Shown: one piece after another, positions 22,762 through 30,573 of the stretch
Position numbering within the stretch: the stretch's first letter is position 1
Layout: each line of letters starts with the position of its first letter
Assembly: GCA_015056105.1 (NCBI GenBank)
Contig: SVGX01000020.1
Coordinates: 1 to 34,007, forward strand
Direction: 5' to 3'
DNA: 34,007 nucleotides
DNA from: Clostridiales bacterium
GTDB taxonomy: Bacteria > Bacillota > Clostridia > Christensenellales > CAG-138
The notes under the pieces: model-generated
What the model was told of the DNA's origin: nothing
Seen by the model: the letters and a program-made list of their open reading frames with translations, nothing else
Databases searched by the model: none
Made by a program: the position numbers and the translations under genes

Positions 22762-23643
22762 TTGAAGCAAGATGCGTTTTCCCGCTGCCACCCGGCGGTG
22801 AGCTTTCTGTTTTTCATCCTTGTGATGCTCTTTGGTGTACTCATCCAGCATCCGGCATTTGTTCTTGGCGGAATATGCGCGGCGCTCTCATATTACCTTC
22901 TGCTTACGGGCGCAAAAGGGCTTAAGTTCCTGCTCTTTTCCCTTCCCGCGCTGATTTTGATCGCGCTTCTGAATCCCCTTGCGAACCGCAGCGGCAAAAC
23001 GCTGCTTTTCACCGTTTTCAACATCCCCTACCCCCTCGAATCCCTTGTTTACGGCACGGTGCTTTCCGGCATCTTCCTGCTGATGATACTCTGGTGCGGC
23101 TGCTGCGGCGCCGTGATGACCAGCGACAAATTCACAAGCTTATTTGCGAACCTGATCCCCGCCCTATCGCTGCTTCTTGTGATGGTGCTTCGCATGATCC
23201 CGAATTTCATGCGAAAAGGCCGGCAGATCACCGGCGCACGGATGGCCATCGGCAAAAGCGTTGGCGGCGATGCCAAATATACGGAAAAAGCAAAAAACGG
23301 CATGCTGCTTCTGAGCAGCCTTACCGATTGGGCACTTGAAGGCAGCATCGTCACCGCCGATTCCATGCGCAGCAGGGGCTACGGCACAGCAAAGAGGACA
23401 AGCTTCATGCAATACCGCTTTACCCTGCGCGACGGTATCCTGATGGTGCTGATGGGGTTCCTTGGCGCGGGCGTGATCGTTTCCATGTTCCGGGGCAATA
23501 CAGCCGCCGCCTTTACGCCGCTTTGGGATGTAGCGCCCCTTTCCCCCTTCGGCCTTGGCTGTTATCTGCTGCTTTTGCTTCTTCCCACTTTTCTGCATCT
23601 GAAGGAGGCCCTTACATGGCACATTTTGAGATCCGGGATCTGA
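22762..23643 (+). CDS. ecfT: ECF transporter transmembrane component EcfT
   Basis: I start at the TTG at 22762 (293 residues), because GGAGG lies eight bases before it and just after the riboswitch terminator; the track ORF includes the riboswitch. The first residues (TTG)KQDAFSRCHPAVSFLFFILVM and the membrane segments up to about residue 130 are standard EcfT. The coupling region includes LRMIPNFMRKGRQITGARMAIG, and the ATPase-contact motif is ADSMRSRGYG (Arg-Gly). A final group of membrane segments completes the protein. EcfT forms the shared energising module with the two ATPase domains encoded next. It overlaps the ecfA gene by 28 bases. B12 riboswitch control suggests a module dedicated to corrinoids rather than one shared by many S components. 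Confidence 0.92.
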   Translation: MKQDAFSRCHPAVSFLFFILVMLFGVLIQHPAFVLGGICAALSYYLLLTGAKGLKFLLFSLPALILIALLNPLANRSGKTLLFTVFNIPYPLESLVYGTVLSGIFLLMILWCGCCGAVMTSDKFTSLFANLIPALSLLLVMVLRMIPNFMRKGRQITGARMAIGKSVGGDAKYTEKAKNGMLLLSSLTDWALEGSIVTADSMRSRGYGTAKRTSFMQYRFTLRDGILMVLMGFLGAGVIVSMFRGNTAAAFTPLWDVAPLSPFGLGCYLLLLLLPTFLHLKEALTWHILRSGI

Positions 23644-25280
23644 GCTTTTCCCACGCCACGGCACGGGGAAAGGAATCCCTTTCCCATGTGGATCTCACTG
23701 TGGAAAAAGGCGAATATATTGTGCTTTGCGGCAGGTCCGGCAGCGGCAAAACAACGCTGCTGCGGCATCTGAAAACCGTGCTTGCCCCCGGCGGCAAAAA
23801 GAGCGGCGCCGTGCTCTTTGACGGCAGGCCTCTTGAAGACATACCTGTCGGCGAACAGGCCGCAAAGATCGGCTTTGTAATGCAGGATCCGGATGACCAG
23901 ATCGTAACGGACAAGGTATGGCATGAACTTGCCTTCGGCCTTGAAAGCCTTGGCGTAGAGCCGAGAGCCATGCGGGCCCGCGTGGCGGAAATGGCATGTT
24001 ATTTCGGCATACAGGATTGGTTCCACCGGGATGTGGAATACCTGAGCGGCGGTCAGAAGCAGCTTTTAAACCTTGCTTCCGTCATGGCCATGCAGCCGGA
24101 AGTGCTGATTCTCGATGAACCCACAAGCCAGCTTGATCCTATCGCCGCTTCGGATTTTCTCAACACTGTCAGAAAGATCAACATTGAGCTTGGCACCACC
24201 GTCATCCTGACGGAGCACCGCCTTGAAGATATATTTCCCTATGCGGACCGGGCAGTGGTCATGGAGGGCGGCCGGATCATCGCGGATGATGTCCCGGGAA
24301 ATATCGGCGCAAAACTTTGGGCGCAGAAAAGTGAAATGTTTTCTGCCATGCCTGCGCCGGTGCGTGTGTTTTACGGCGCAGATCAGCAGGGTTCCTCTCC
24401 CCTTACGGTCAGAGACGGGCGTACCTGGCTCAGCCGCAGCTTCCCGGAAGGCGCAGCGATCAAGGCGCTTCCCGATGTGCCCCTCCCTTTGCCGGGCGAT
24501 CCACCGGCACTTTCCTTAAAAGAAGTCTGGTTTCGCTATGAAAAGGAAGGCGCCGACATCCTGCGGGGCGTCAATGCGGAAGTGCCGCAGGGCTGTATTT
24601 ACGGCATCGTCGGCGGCAACGGCGCGGGAAAATCCACCGCGCTCAAAGCCATTGCGGGCATCGTAAAGCCCTACAGGGGCAAGGTAAAACTCTTCGGCAA
24701 GCCTATTGAAAAGCATAAAGCCGCGGAGCTGTTCCACGGCGGTCTCGCCATGCTGCCCCAGGATCCCAAGAGCCTTTTTGCGGCGAAAACCGTCCGCGAA
24801 GAGCTGCTTGAAATGTGCAAGGACGAAGCGAAGATCGCTGCCGCTGCGGAAAACTGCGATATCCTCACCATCCTCGAAAGCCACCCCTATGACCTTTCCG
24901 GCGGCGAACAGCAGCGCGCAGCCCTTGCAAAGGTGTTGCTGACTGAACCGAAGCTGCTGCTGCTTGATGAGCCCACAAAGGGCATTGACGGTTTCTTTAA
25001 GGAAAAGCTGGCGGAGATCCTGAAAAAGCTGACCGCTGCGGGTATCACCGTGATCATGGTATCCCACGATGTGGAATTCTGTGCCAAACATGCGGATCTT
25101 GTTTCCATGTTCTTTGACGGGCAGATCCTTACCACCGATACGCCGCGGCACTTCTTCGGCGGCAACAGCTTCTATACCACCGCCGCCAACCGTATGAGCC
25201 GCCATGTGTTTTCCATGGCTGTTACGGCGGAAGATGTGGTCGCCCTTTACCGCAGCAACCGGGAACAGGCACAGAAATGA
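23616..25280 (+). CDS. Fused ECF ATPase, EcfA-EcfA' in one chain
   Basis: I start at the ATG at 23616 (554 residues) after GAAGGAGG, 28 bases inside ecfT. Two complete ABC domains are present. The first has Walker A GRSGSGKT (39-46), signature LSGGQKQLL and Walker B LILDEPTSQLD. The second, from about residue 300, has Walker A GGNGAGKST (about 333), signature LSGGEQQRA (about 427) and Walker B LLLLDEPTKGID. Both thus look able to hydrolyse ATP. In most ECF systems the two ATPases are separate genes; tandem fusions are known (YkoD-like, for example). The protein would bind EcfT and power the S component encoded at the end of the operon. Confidence 0.93.
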   Translation: MAHFEIRDLSFSHATARGKESLSHVDLTVEKGEYIVLCGRSGSGKTTLLRHLKTVLAPGGKKSGAVLFDGRPLEDIPVGEQAAKIGFVMQDPDDQIVTDKVWHELAFGLESLGVEPRAMRARVAEMACYFGIQDWFHRDVEYLSGGQKQLLNLASVMAMQPEVLILDEPTSQLDPIAASDFLNTVRKINIELGTTVILTEHRLEDIFPYADRAVVMEGGRIIADDVPGNIGAKLWAQKSEMFSAMPAPVRVFYGADQQGSSPLTVRDGRTWLSRSFPEGAAIKALPDVPLPLPGDPPALSLKEVWFRYEKEGADILRGVNAEVPQGCIYGIVGGNGAGKSTALKAIAGIVKPYRGKVKLFGKPIEKHKAAELFHGGLAMLPQDPKSLFAAKTVREELLEMCKDEAKIAAAAENCDILTILESHPYDLSGGEQQRAALAKVLLTEPKLLLLDEPTKGIDGFFKEKLAEILKKLTAAGITVIMVSHDVEFCAKHADLVSMFFDGQILTTDTPRHFFGGNSFYTTAANRMSRHVFSMAVTAEDVVALYRSNREQAQK

Positions 25281-25347
25281 CACGCTCGTTTCCACAGAAG
25301 AAAACAAACGGCGCTTTGCCGTGAAGAGAAAAGGAAACCATTCTGCG

Positions 25348-25932
25348 ATGAAACAGGAGCTGTTCACACTTGCGGCGCAAATGGGCTTCCATGCGGCGCT
25401 CATCCCCACGGAAGATGTGCCTGTAGATGGAAAATTCCGCGCTTTCTGCGAAGAAAACCTTTGCGGCCGGTATAACGCAAACTATTCCTGCCCGCCGGAT
25501 TGCGGCAGCGTGGAAGAGCTTCATGAAAGGCTGCTGCGGGAAAGGCATGCTCTTGTCGTTGAAACGGTACACCCCATTGAAAGCTATCAGGATAAAGCTG
25601 CCGTCCTGCAAGCAAAAACCAGTCACAACAAGGCTGTACTTCACCTGATGGAAGAGATGCACCGCCGCGGATATCAGGGCTTCTGCACGGGCTACAACGG
25701 CTGCCCGCTGTGCGAACCCTGCCTCAGAACAAAAAACCTGCCCTGCAGGTACCCCAGTCGGCGTATCAGCTGCATGAGCGCATACTGCATTGATGTGGCT
25801 TCCCTTGCGGCGCACTGCGGCCTTCCCTTTGCATGGGATCCCCGGAAGCTTCACCTTTTCGGGCTGATCGCCTTCCGCAGCGGCAATGCCGAATGCCCTT
25901 CCCCAACAGGAGGAACCTATGAAAAAAGCTAA
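25348..25932 (+). CDS. DUF2284 cysteine-rich metal-binding protein
   Basis: I start at the ATG at 25348 (MKQELFTLAAQMGF, 194 residues); AAGGAAA lies about eleven bases upstream, and the longer track ORF overlaps ecfA in another frame. Conserved DUF2284 blocks are CGRYNANYSCPPDCGS (about 35-50), GYNGCPLCEPCLRTKNLPCRYP (about 115-136) and SCMSAYCIDV (about 142-151). About ten cysteines suggest iron-sulfur or other metal binding. Function is unknown. It lies inside a cobalamin-riboswitch operon between the ECF ATPase and the S component, and its 3' end overlaps the S component gene by 14 bases, so it is an integral member. A role in corrinoid handling is inference. Confidence 0.88.
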   Translation: MKQELFTLAAQMGFHAALIPTEDVPVDGKFRAFCEENLCGRYNANYSCPPDCGSVEELHERLLRERHALVVETVHPIESYQDKAAVLQAKTSHNKAVLHLMEEMHRRGYQGFCTGYNGCPLCEPCLRTKNLPCRYPSRRISCMSAYCIDVASLAAHCGLPFAWDPRKLHLFGLIAFRSGNAECPSPTGGTYEKS

Positions 25933-26614
25933 GATCGCGACGGTCATCGCGCTGATCCTGATCCCGCTGACAGTCATCTTCGGCAGAAAGCTGCCGGGCC
26001 GCTCCTATTATATGACGAGCATGCTCGTGATCGCGGAGATCATGGTACCCTTTTTCCTTTCCTTTGAAGGCAGAAAGCCGCAGGCGCGGGAGCTTGTTCT
26101 TCTCGCTGTGCTCTCCGCCCTTGCCATTGCAAGCCGCGTGGTGATCCCCATTCCCAATTTTAAAGCCACCTATGCGGTGATCATGCTTGCGGGCATCGCC
26201 TTCGGTGCGGAAAGCGGCTTCCTTGTCGGCGCAGTCACGGCGCTTGCCAGCAACTTTTTCTTCGGACAGGGGCCGCACACGCCGTGGCAGATGATGGCCT
26301 ATGGCGTAAGCGGCCTTGTGATGGGGCTGTTGTTTGCAAAAGGATGCCTGCCCCACAATCGACTTGCGATGGGATTCTCCGGCGCCGCGGCAGTCATGCT
26401 GATTACGGGCCCGCTTCTTGATTCAAGCTCCGTCTTTATCATGCTTTCAAGGCTCAGCCCGGAAAACATCCTCGCGATTTACCTTGCGGGTGTCCCCATT
26501 AACGCAAGCCAAGCGGTCTGCACATTCATCATACTCTTTCTTCTCGGCAAACCTTTCCTTGAGAAGCTGGAGCGCATCAAGCTCAGGTATGGGATGGGCG
26601 ATACGGTAAATTGA
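25919..26614 (+). CDS. ECF transporter S component, probably cobalamin/corrinoid specific
   Basis: I start at the ATG at 25919 (MKKAKIATVIALILIPLTV, 231 residues) after AGGAGG. About six membrane segments are visible. The block GAESGFLVGAVTALASNFFFGQGPHTPWQMMAYGVSGLVMGLLF is typical of a large ECF S-component group that includes predicted cobalamin (CblT/CbrT-like) members. It overlaps the DUF2284 gene by 14 bases and shares the transcript with EcfT and the fused ATPase, giving a complete group II-like transporter in one operon. Substrate assignment rests on the riboswitch: cobalamin, a precursor such as cobinamide, or dimethylbenzimidazole. A strong terminator follows. Confidence 0.87.
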   Translation: MKKAKIATVIALILIPLTVIFGRKLPGRSYYMTSMLVIAEIMVPFFLSFEGRKPQARELVLLAVLSALAIASRVVIPIPNFKATYAVIMLAGIAFGAESGFLVGAVTALASNFFFGQGPHTPWQMMAYGVSGLVMGLLFAKGCLPHNRLAMGFSGAAAVMLITGPLLDSSSVFIMLSRLSPENILAIYLAGVPINASQAVCTFIILFLLGKPFLEKLERIKLRYGMGDTVN

Positions 26615-26623
26615 TAAGAAAAG

Positions 26624-26661
26624 AAAAGCGGGAACACATCGATCGAAATATTCCCGCTTTT
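26624..26661 (+). terminator. Terminator of the ECF operon
   Basis: AAAAGCGGGAA and TTCCCGCTTTT form an 11-bp stem with a sixteen-base loop, followed by GTTTCTTTTTG, ten bases after the stop. Confidence 0.9.
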
Positions 26662-26673
26662 GTTTCTTTTTGA

Positions 26674-26823
26674 AGCATAAAGATGGCAGGCCGCATAATG
26701 GTCTTTATCCACCTTGTGGAAATCCGGCGTGACCCTGGTGCAGATATCCTTGCAGTAATCGCAGCGGGGCGCAAAGCGACAGCCCGCAGGCGGATCGATG
26801 GGCGCTGTGATCTTGCTCCGCAT
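26674..26823 (-). pseudogene. Remnant of an oligopeptide/dipeptide ABC ATPase (OppF/DppF C-terminus)
   Basis: About 49 minus-strand codons read TAPIDPPAGCRFAPRCDYCKDICTRVTPDFHKVDKDHYAACHLY, which is the cysteine-containing C-terminal domain of OppD/OppF-type ATPases (GCRFxxRCxYxxxxC...HxxACH). Neither the nucleotide-binding domain nor an upstream ribosome binding site is present. The frame then runs on through the ECF terminator with no natural stop. I read it as the tail left by deletion of a full gene. All four cysteines are kept, unlike in the intact opp ATPases at 29620-31624, so it is not a recent copy of them. Confidence 0.8.
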
Positions 26824-26836
26824 TTATTTTTGGCTA

Positions 26837-26865
26837 TTGTGTTTGCATCCTTTTCGCACTAAAAT
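26837..26865 (+). promoter_or_regulatory. Candidate promoter of the aldolase gene
   Basis: TTGTGT, 17-base spacer, TAAAAT, 50 bases before the start codon. Confidence 0.55.
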
Positions 26866-26915
26866 GGTTATGTCCGGGTAATAAAACCGGTTTGGATACG
26901 GAAGGGATCGTGCAT

Positions 26916-27560
26916 ATGCAGCATACCGTTGAGATGATAGAACAGAATAAGATCATCGTGATCGTACGGGGTGTGGAAAGGGAAAACCTTGTTCCCCTTG
27001 CGGAAGCGATGTATGCAGGCGGCATCCGCCTGATGGAATGCACCTTTGATGCCGGCGGAAAAACGCCGGATGCGGTGGTTGCCGCAAACATCGAAATGCT
27101 GCAAAAACATTTCAACGGGCGTATGCGCGTGGGTGCAGGCACGGTTTTGACACTCCGGCAGGCGGAGCTTGTCAAAGCGGCAGGCGGCAGCTTTGCCATC
27201 TCCCCCGATACCAACACCGCCGTGATCGAAAAGACAAAATCCCTCGGTCTTGTTTCTATCCCCGGTGCCATCACGCCTTCCGAGATCTCCGCCGCCCACC
27301 GAGCAGGCGCGGATTTCATCAAGCTTTTCCCCATCGATTTTTACGGCGCAAAGTACATCAAGGCACTCAAAGCACCCCTTTCCCATATCAAGCTGCTTGC
27401 GGTGGGCAATGTGATGCCGGATGACGCTGTGGATTACATCGCAGCCGGTGCACACGGGGTCTGTGTGGGCTCCGCCATTGTCAGTAAAAAGCTGATCGCC
27501 GCCGGGGATTATGCGGGTATTACGGCTTTGGCACAGCAATTTACGGATCGCTTATTCTGA
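26916..27560 (+). CDS. eda: Bifunctional KHG/KDPG aldolase
   Basis: I choose the ATG at 26916 (214 residues) with GGAAGGGA eight bases upstream; the track ORF begins at a TTG that overlaps that site. The class I aldolase signatures are present: IVIVRGV near residue 15, GGIRLMECTFD near 37 (catalytic glutamate), VGAGTVLT near 72, SPDTN near 95, and the Schiff-base lysine in GADFIKLFP near 137. The late GAHGVCVGSAIV block binds phosphate. The enzyme splits 2-keto-3-deoxy-6-phosphogluconate to pyruvate and glyceraldehyde-3-phosphate, or 4-hydroxy-2-oxoglutarate to pyruvate and glyoxylate. No kdgK, uronate or Entner-Doudoroff gene is adjacent, so the physiological substrate stays open. It is a single-gene unit. 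Confidence 0.95.
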   Translation: MQHTVEMIEQNKIIVIVRGVERENLVPLAEAMYAGGIRLMECTFDAGGKTPDAVVAANIEMLQKHFNGRMRVGAGTVLTLRQAELVKAAGGSFAISPDTNTAVIEKTKSLGLVSIPGAITPSEISAAHRAGADFIKLFPIDFYGAKYIKALKAPLSHIKLLAVGNVMPDDAVDYIAAGAHGVCVGSAIVSKKLIAAGDYAGITALAQQFTDRLF

Positions 27561-27574
27561 AAACAATCGTACTG

Positions 27575-27601
27575 GTGGGCAGATATCTGCCCACTTTTTT
27601 T
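27575..27601 (+). terminator. Terminator of the aldolase gene
   Basis: GTGGGCAGATATCTGCCCAC is a self-complementary hairpin followed by TTTTTTT, fourteen bases after the stop. Confidence 0.93.
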
Positions 27602-27620
27602 GTTTTGGCAGCAGCTCTTG

Positions 27621-27660
27621 TTGACGCAGCTGTTATAATTGTATATAATCATCATATACA
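27621..27660 (+). promoter_or_regulatory. Promoter and GntR-type operator of the gntR-ABC operon
   Basis: TTGACG (27621-27626), 17-base spacer, TATAAT (27644-27649). The perfect palindrome TGTATAT-AATCATC-ATATACA (27640-27660) overlaps the -10 and the start of transcription, as expected for autorepression by a YtrA-type GntR protein. Confidence 0.87.
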
Positions 27661-27679
27661 GTTGATATGAGGTGATGCG

Positions 27680-28057
27680 ATGCACATTCTGATCGATAAC
27701 AAGAGCGGTGCGCCGATCTATGACCAGATCTGCAGCGAGATCAAAGGGCAGATCATTTCCGGCGCGCTGCGCGAGCATGATATGCTGCCCTCGATCCGCG
27801 GTCTTGCCAAGGATCTCGGCATCAGCTTTATCACCACCAAGCGGGCGTATGACGAACTTGAGCGGGCAGGCTTTATTTATACCGTGCAGGGAAAAGGCTG
27901 CTTTGTGGCACCGAAAAACACGGAATTGATCCGCGAAGAAAACCTGAAGAAGATCGAGAGCCATATCGATGAGATCATACGCCTTGCGGCGATTTCCGCC
28001 CTTTCCCGGGAGGATATCCTGGAAATGGTACGTTTTGCGACGGAGGATGCAACATGA
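27680..28057 (+). CDS. GntR-family regulator, YtrA subfamily
   Basis: A 125-residue regulator. The winged helix occupies residues 1-75: the opening IDNKSGAPIYDQICSEIKGQIISGAL, the motif MLPSIRGLAKDLGISFITTKRAYDELERAGFI, then the wing VQGKGCFV. The C-terminal part is a short helical dimerisation region (about 80-125) with no ligand domain, which defines the YtrA subfamily. Such genes nearly always lie beside the ABC exporter they control, and here the ATPase gene overlaps by four bases. It likely represses its own operon through the palindrome at 27640-27660. The inducer is often a cell-wall-active agent, but nothing in the sequence shows that here. Confidence 0.95.
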   Translation: MHILIDNKSGAPIYDQICSEIKGQIISGALREHDMLPSIRGLAKDLGISFITTKRAYDELERAGFIYTVQGKGCFVAPKNTELIREENLKKIESHIDEIIRLAAISALSREDILEMVRFATEDAT

Positions 28058-28896
28058 ACGCACTTGAGATCAAAAACCTTTCTAAATCCTTTCCCGGCTT
28101 TCAGCTGTCCGATTTTAACCTGACGCTGCCTGCAGGCTGCATCCTGGGGCTGATCGGCGAAAACGGCGCCGGAAAAAGCACAGTGATCAAGCTCATACTC
28201 GGCATGCTGAAAAAAGAGGGCGGCAGCATTTCTATTTTGGGAAAGGAAAACGCCGATACGCTCACCCTTGTCAGGGAAGATGTGGGCGTTGTTCTTGACG
28301 AGGTGGGTATTCCGGAATGTCTGAACGCAAGGCAGGTCGGGAACATCATGCGCCATACGTTCGGAAACTGGGACGATACGGAATACGCAAGGCTTCTCAA
28401 GCAGCTTTCCCTTCCCGAAAACAAACCCTTCAGGGATCTTTCCCGCGGCATGAAGATGAAGCTCGGCATCGCGGTCGCCCTTTCCCACCACAGCCGGCTT
28501 TTGATCCTTGATGAAGCCACAAGCGGTCTTGACCCCGTCGTTCGGGACGAGGTGGTGGAAATGCTCGGCGCATTCACCCGGGATGAAAACCACTCCATTC
28601 TGATCTCTTCTCACATCGTCAGCGACCTTGAACGGCTTTGCGATTATGTGGCTTTCCTTCACAAGGGCAGACTGCTGCTTGTGGAAGAAAAGGATCGGCT
28701 GCTTGAAGAATACGGCATCCTGCATTGCACAAGGGAACAGTTTGATCGGCTTCCGTGTGCCGCCGTGCGGCGCAGAAAGGAAACGCCCTACGGGATTGAG
28801 GCCATCGTGCGGCGCGAAGCGATCCCCGCGGGCATTCATGTCAGCCCTATCAGCATTGAAGAACTGTTTGTATTTATGGTAAAGGAGGCAAGATAA
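28054..28896 (+). CDS. ABC transporter ATP-binding protein, YtrB/BcrA-like
   Basis: A 280-residue ATPase with Walker A GLIGENGAGKST (about 33-44), Walker B LLILDEATSGLDP (about 150) and the H-loop SSHIVSDLERL (about 187). The signature is LSRGMKMKLGIA, not the common LSGGQ, as often found in antibiotic- and lantibiotic-type exporters. It has one nucleotide-binding domain, so it works as a dimer with the permease encoded one base downstream. It overlaps the regulator gene (ATGA). The C-terminal about 70 residues are an accessory region. Substrate is unknown. Confidence 0.94.
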   Translation: MNALEIKNLSKSFPGFQLSDFNLTLPAGCILGLIGENGAGKSTVIKLILGMLKKEGGSISILGKENADTLTLVREDVGVVLDEVGIPECLNARQVGNIMRHTFGNWDDTEYARLLKQLSLPENKPFRDLSRGMKMKLGIAVALSHHSRLLILDEATSGLDPVVRDEVVEMLGAFTRDENHSILISSHIVSDLERLCDYVAFLHKGRLLLVEEKDRLLEEYGILHCTREQFDRLPCAAVRRRKETPYGIEAIVRREAIPAGIHVSPISIEELFVFMVKEAR

Positions 28897-28897
28897 G

Positions 28898-29524
28898 GTG
28901 AAGGGGCTTCTTCTGAAAGATCTCTATATGGCGGTAAAATACTGCAGGGCCTATCTGCTCATCGCCGTTGTCTTCCTTGCGGTCTCCTTTGCGGGACAAG
29001 GCGGCTTCTTTGTCATGTTCTATCCCTGTATTTTTGCCGGCATGATTCCTGTCACCCTGCTCGGTTATGATGAGCGGAGCAAGTGGCATGTTTACAGCGG
29101 CGCGCTTCCCTATACCCGGGGAGAGATCGTTTCCGCAAAGTATCTTGTCAGTCTGATCGTTCAGTGTGCCATGATACTACTGACAGCCGCCGTACATACC
29201 CTCCGCCTTTCCCTTTCCGGCAGCTTTGTACCGCAGAATCTTTTTGCGCTGCTTTCCGTGCTGTCCGCCATGAGTCTTGTTTCTTCTTCGCTGACACTGC
29301 CCTTTATGTTTCGTTTCGGCGTGGAAAAGGGCCGCATCGCCTATTACGTAACGGTGGGTATCTTTTGCGGCTGCAGCGCTGCCATGACATCCGTTGTGGG
29401 AGCAGATCTTGCCATGGATCTTTCCTTCGGCAATGCGTTTGCGCTGCTCCTGCCTGCCGCAGCGGGCATCTATGCCCTTTCCTGGTATCTTTCCATCCTG
29501 TTTTACAAAAAGCGTGAATTCTGA
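28898..29524 (+). CDS. ABC-2 type membrane permease
   Basis: A 208-residue membrane protein with about six segments, starting at a GTG supported by AAAGGAGG 9 bases upstream. The N-terminal KGLLLKDLYMAVKYCRAYLL and the short loop GYDERSKWHVYSGALPYTRGEIVSAKYLV are characteristic of the small ABC-2 permeases that accompany YtrB-like ATPases (ABC2_membrane_5 type). It would form the channel for the preceding ATPase. It is the last gene of the three-gene operon, and a bidirectional terminator follows. Confidence 0.9.
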   Translation: MKGLLLKDLYMAVKYCRAYLLIAVVFLAVSFAGQGGFFVMFYPCIFAGMIPVTLLGYDERSKWHVYSGALPYTRGEIVSAKYLVSLIVQCAMILLTAAVHTLRLSLSGSFVPQNLFALLSVLSAMSLVSSSLTLPFMFRFGVEKGRIAYYVTVGIFCGCSAAMTSVVGADLAMDLSFGNAFALLLPAAAGIYALSWYLSILFYKKREF

Positions 29525-29565
29525 GACAGCACAAAAGCAAAAAGAGCCGCAAAGGCGTATCCCGA

Positions 29566-29616
29566 TAAAAAAAGCGAAAGGCGCAAAAGCTGCGCCTTTC
29601 GTCTTTTTGTTTTTGA
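29566..29616. terminator. Bidirectional terminator between the GntR-ABC operon and the opp operon
   Basis: CGAAAGGCGCA (29575-29585) and TGCGCCTTTCG (29591-29601) form an 11-bp perfect stem. GTCTTTTTGTTTTT follows on the plus strand and CTTTTTTTATC on the minus strand. Confidence 0.92.
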
Positions 29617-29619
29617 TTG

Positions 29620-30573
29620 TTACTCCTCGATGCCGAGCTGCTTGCGGTAAGCTTTGAGCTCGCTGGGAGAGCAGTACACGAAGTGATCCGGTTCCACTTC
29701 CACCATGCTGGGCTGCTCTTCGGAATAATCGTGGTCGCGCTCCGGGTCATAGTCCACACGCTGGCGGGTACGTTCCGTGATGGGATTGGGTTCCGGGATC
29801 GCGGAAAGCAGCGCCTTGGTATAGGGATGCAGCGGCTTCGCATACAGGTCATCACCGTTGGCGACCTCTACGAGACGGCCATAGTACATAACGCCGATGC
29901 GGTCGGAGAAGTACTTAACAACGGAGAGGTTGTGGGCGATGAACAGGATGGTAAGGCCCATCTCTTCCTTCAGGTCGTTGAGCAGGTTGATGACCTGTGC
30001 CTGAATGGAAACGTCAAGAGCGGATACCGGCTCGTCCGCAATGATCATGCGGGGCTTGACGATCATGGCACGGGCAATACCGACACGCTGACGCTGACCG
30101 CCGGAAAACTCGTGGGGATAACGGGTGGCATGCTCTTCGGTCAGACCGACCTTTTCGAGCATCTCATGAACCATCTTGCGGATCTCTTCCTTATCCTTCA
30201 TGCCGCGGACAGCAAGACCTTCGCCGACGATCTCCTCGATGGTCATGCGGGGGTTGAGGGATTCGATGGGATCCTGGAAGATCATCGCGATGTTATCGGT
30301 CAGATACTGGCGAAGTTCCTTAGTCATGGGACCGGAGATCTCGCGGCCGTCAAAGATGACCTTACCGTCGGTAGGATCATAGAGACGGATGATGGTACGG
30401 CCGGTGGTAGTCTTGCCGCAGCCGGATTCACCTACGAGACCGAAGGTCTCAGCAGGACGAACGGCGAAGCTGACATCGTCAACAGCCTTAACGGTAAGCT
30501 TGTTTTTGCCTTTACCGGAAGTGAAGTGACGGCAAAGATTTTTAACTTCCAACAGATACTTTTCTTCAGCCAT
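29620..30573 (-). CDS. oppF: Oligopeptide/dipeptide ABC transporter ATP-binding protein OppF/DppF
   Basis: I start at the ATG at 30573 ([17 protein letters not shown], 317 residues) with GGTGAG upstream; the track uses a GTG four codons earlier. Walker A is [11 protein letters not shown], the signature [15 protein letters not shown], and Walker [15 protein letters not shown], followed by [19 protein letters not shown]. The gene overlaps oppD by eight bases and ends at the operon terminator. The C-terminal tail ([33 protein letters not shown]) keeps the position of the family domain but only one cysteine, so it cannot hold the four-cysteine cluster. It powers import of peptides through OppBC. 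Confidence 0.94.
   Translation of the reverse strand: MAEEKYLLEVKNLCRHFTSGKGKNKLTVKAVDDVSFAVRPAETFGLVGESGCGKTTTGRTIIRLYDPTDGKVIFDGREISGPMTKELRQYLTDNIAMIFQDPIESLNPRMTIEEIVGEGLAVRGMKDKEEIRKMVHEMLEKVGLTEEHATRYPHEFSGGQRQRVGIARAMIVKPRMIIADEPVSALDVSIQAQVINLLNDLKEEMGLTILFIAHNLSVVKYFSDRIGVMYYGRLVEVANGDDLYAKPLHPYTKALLSAIPEPNPITERTRQRVDYDPERDHDYSEEQPSMVEVEPDHFVYCSPSELKAYRKQLGIEE

Noticed and set aside
26479-26823. 114-codon minus-strand ORF taken as an intact gene
   Set aside because: Only the first about 49 codons resemble a protein (an OppF tail); the rest runs through the ECF terminator and S component gene. Recorded as a remnant instead.
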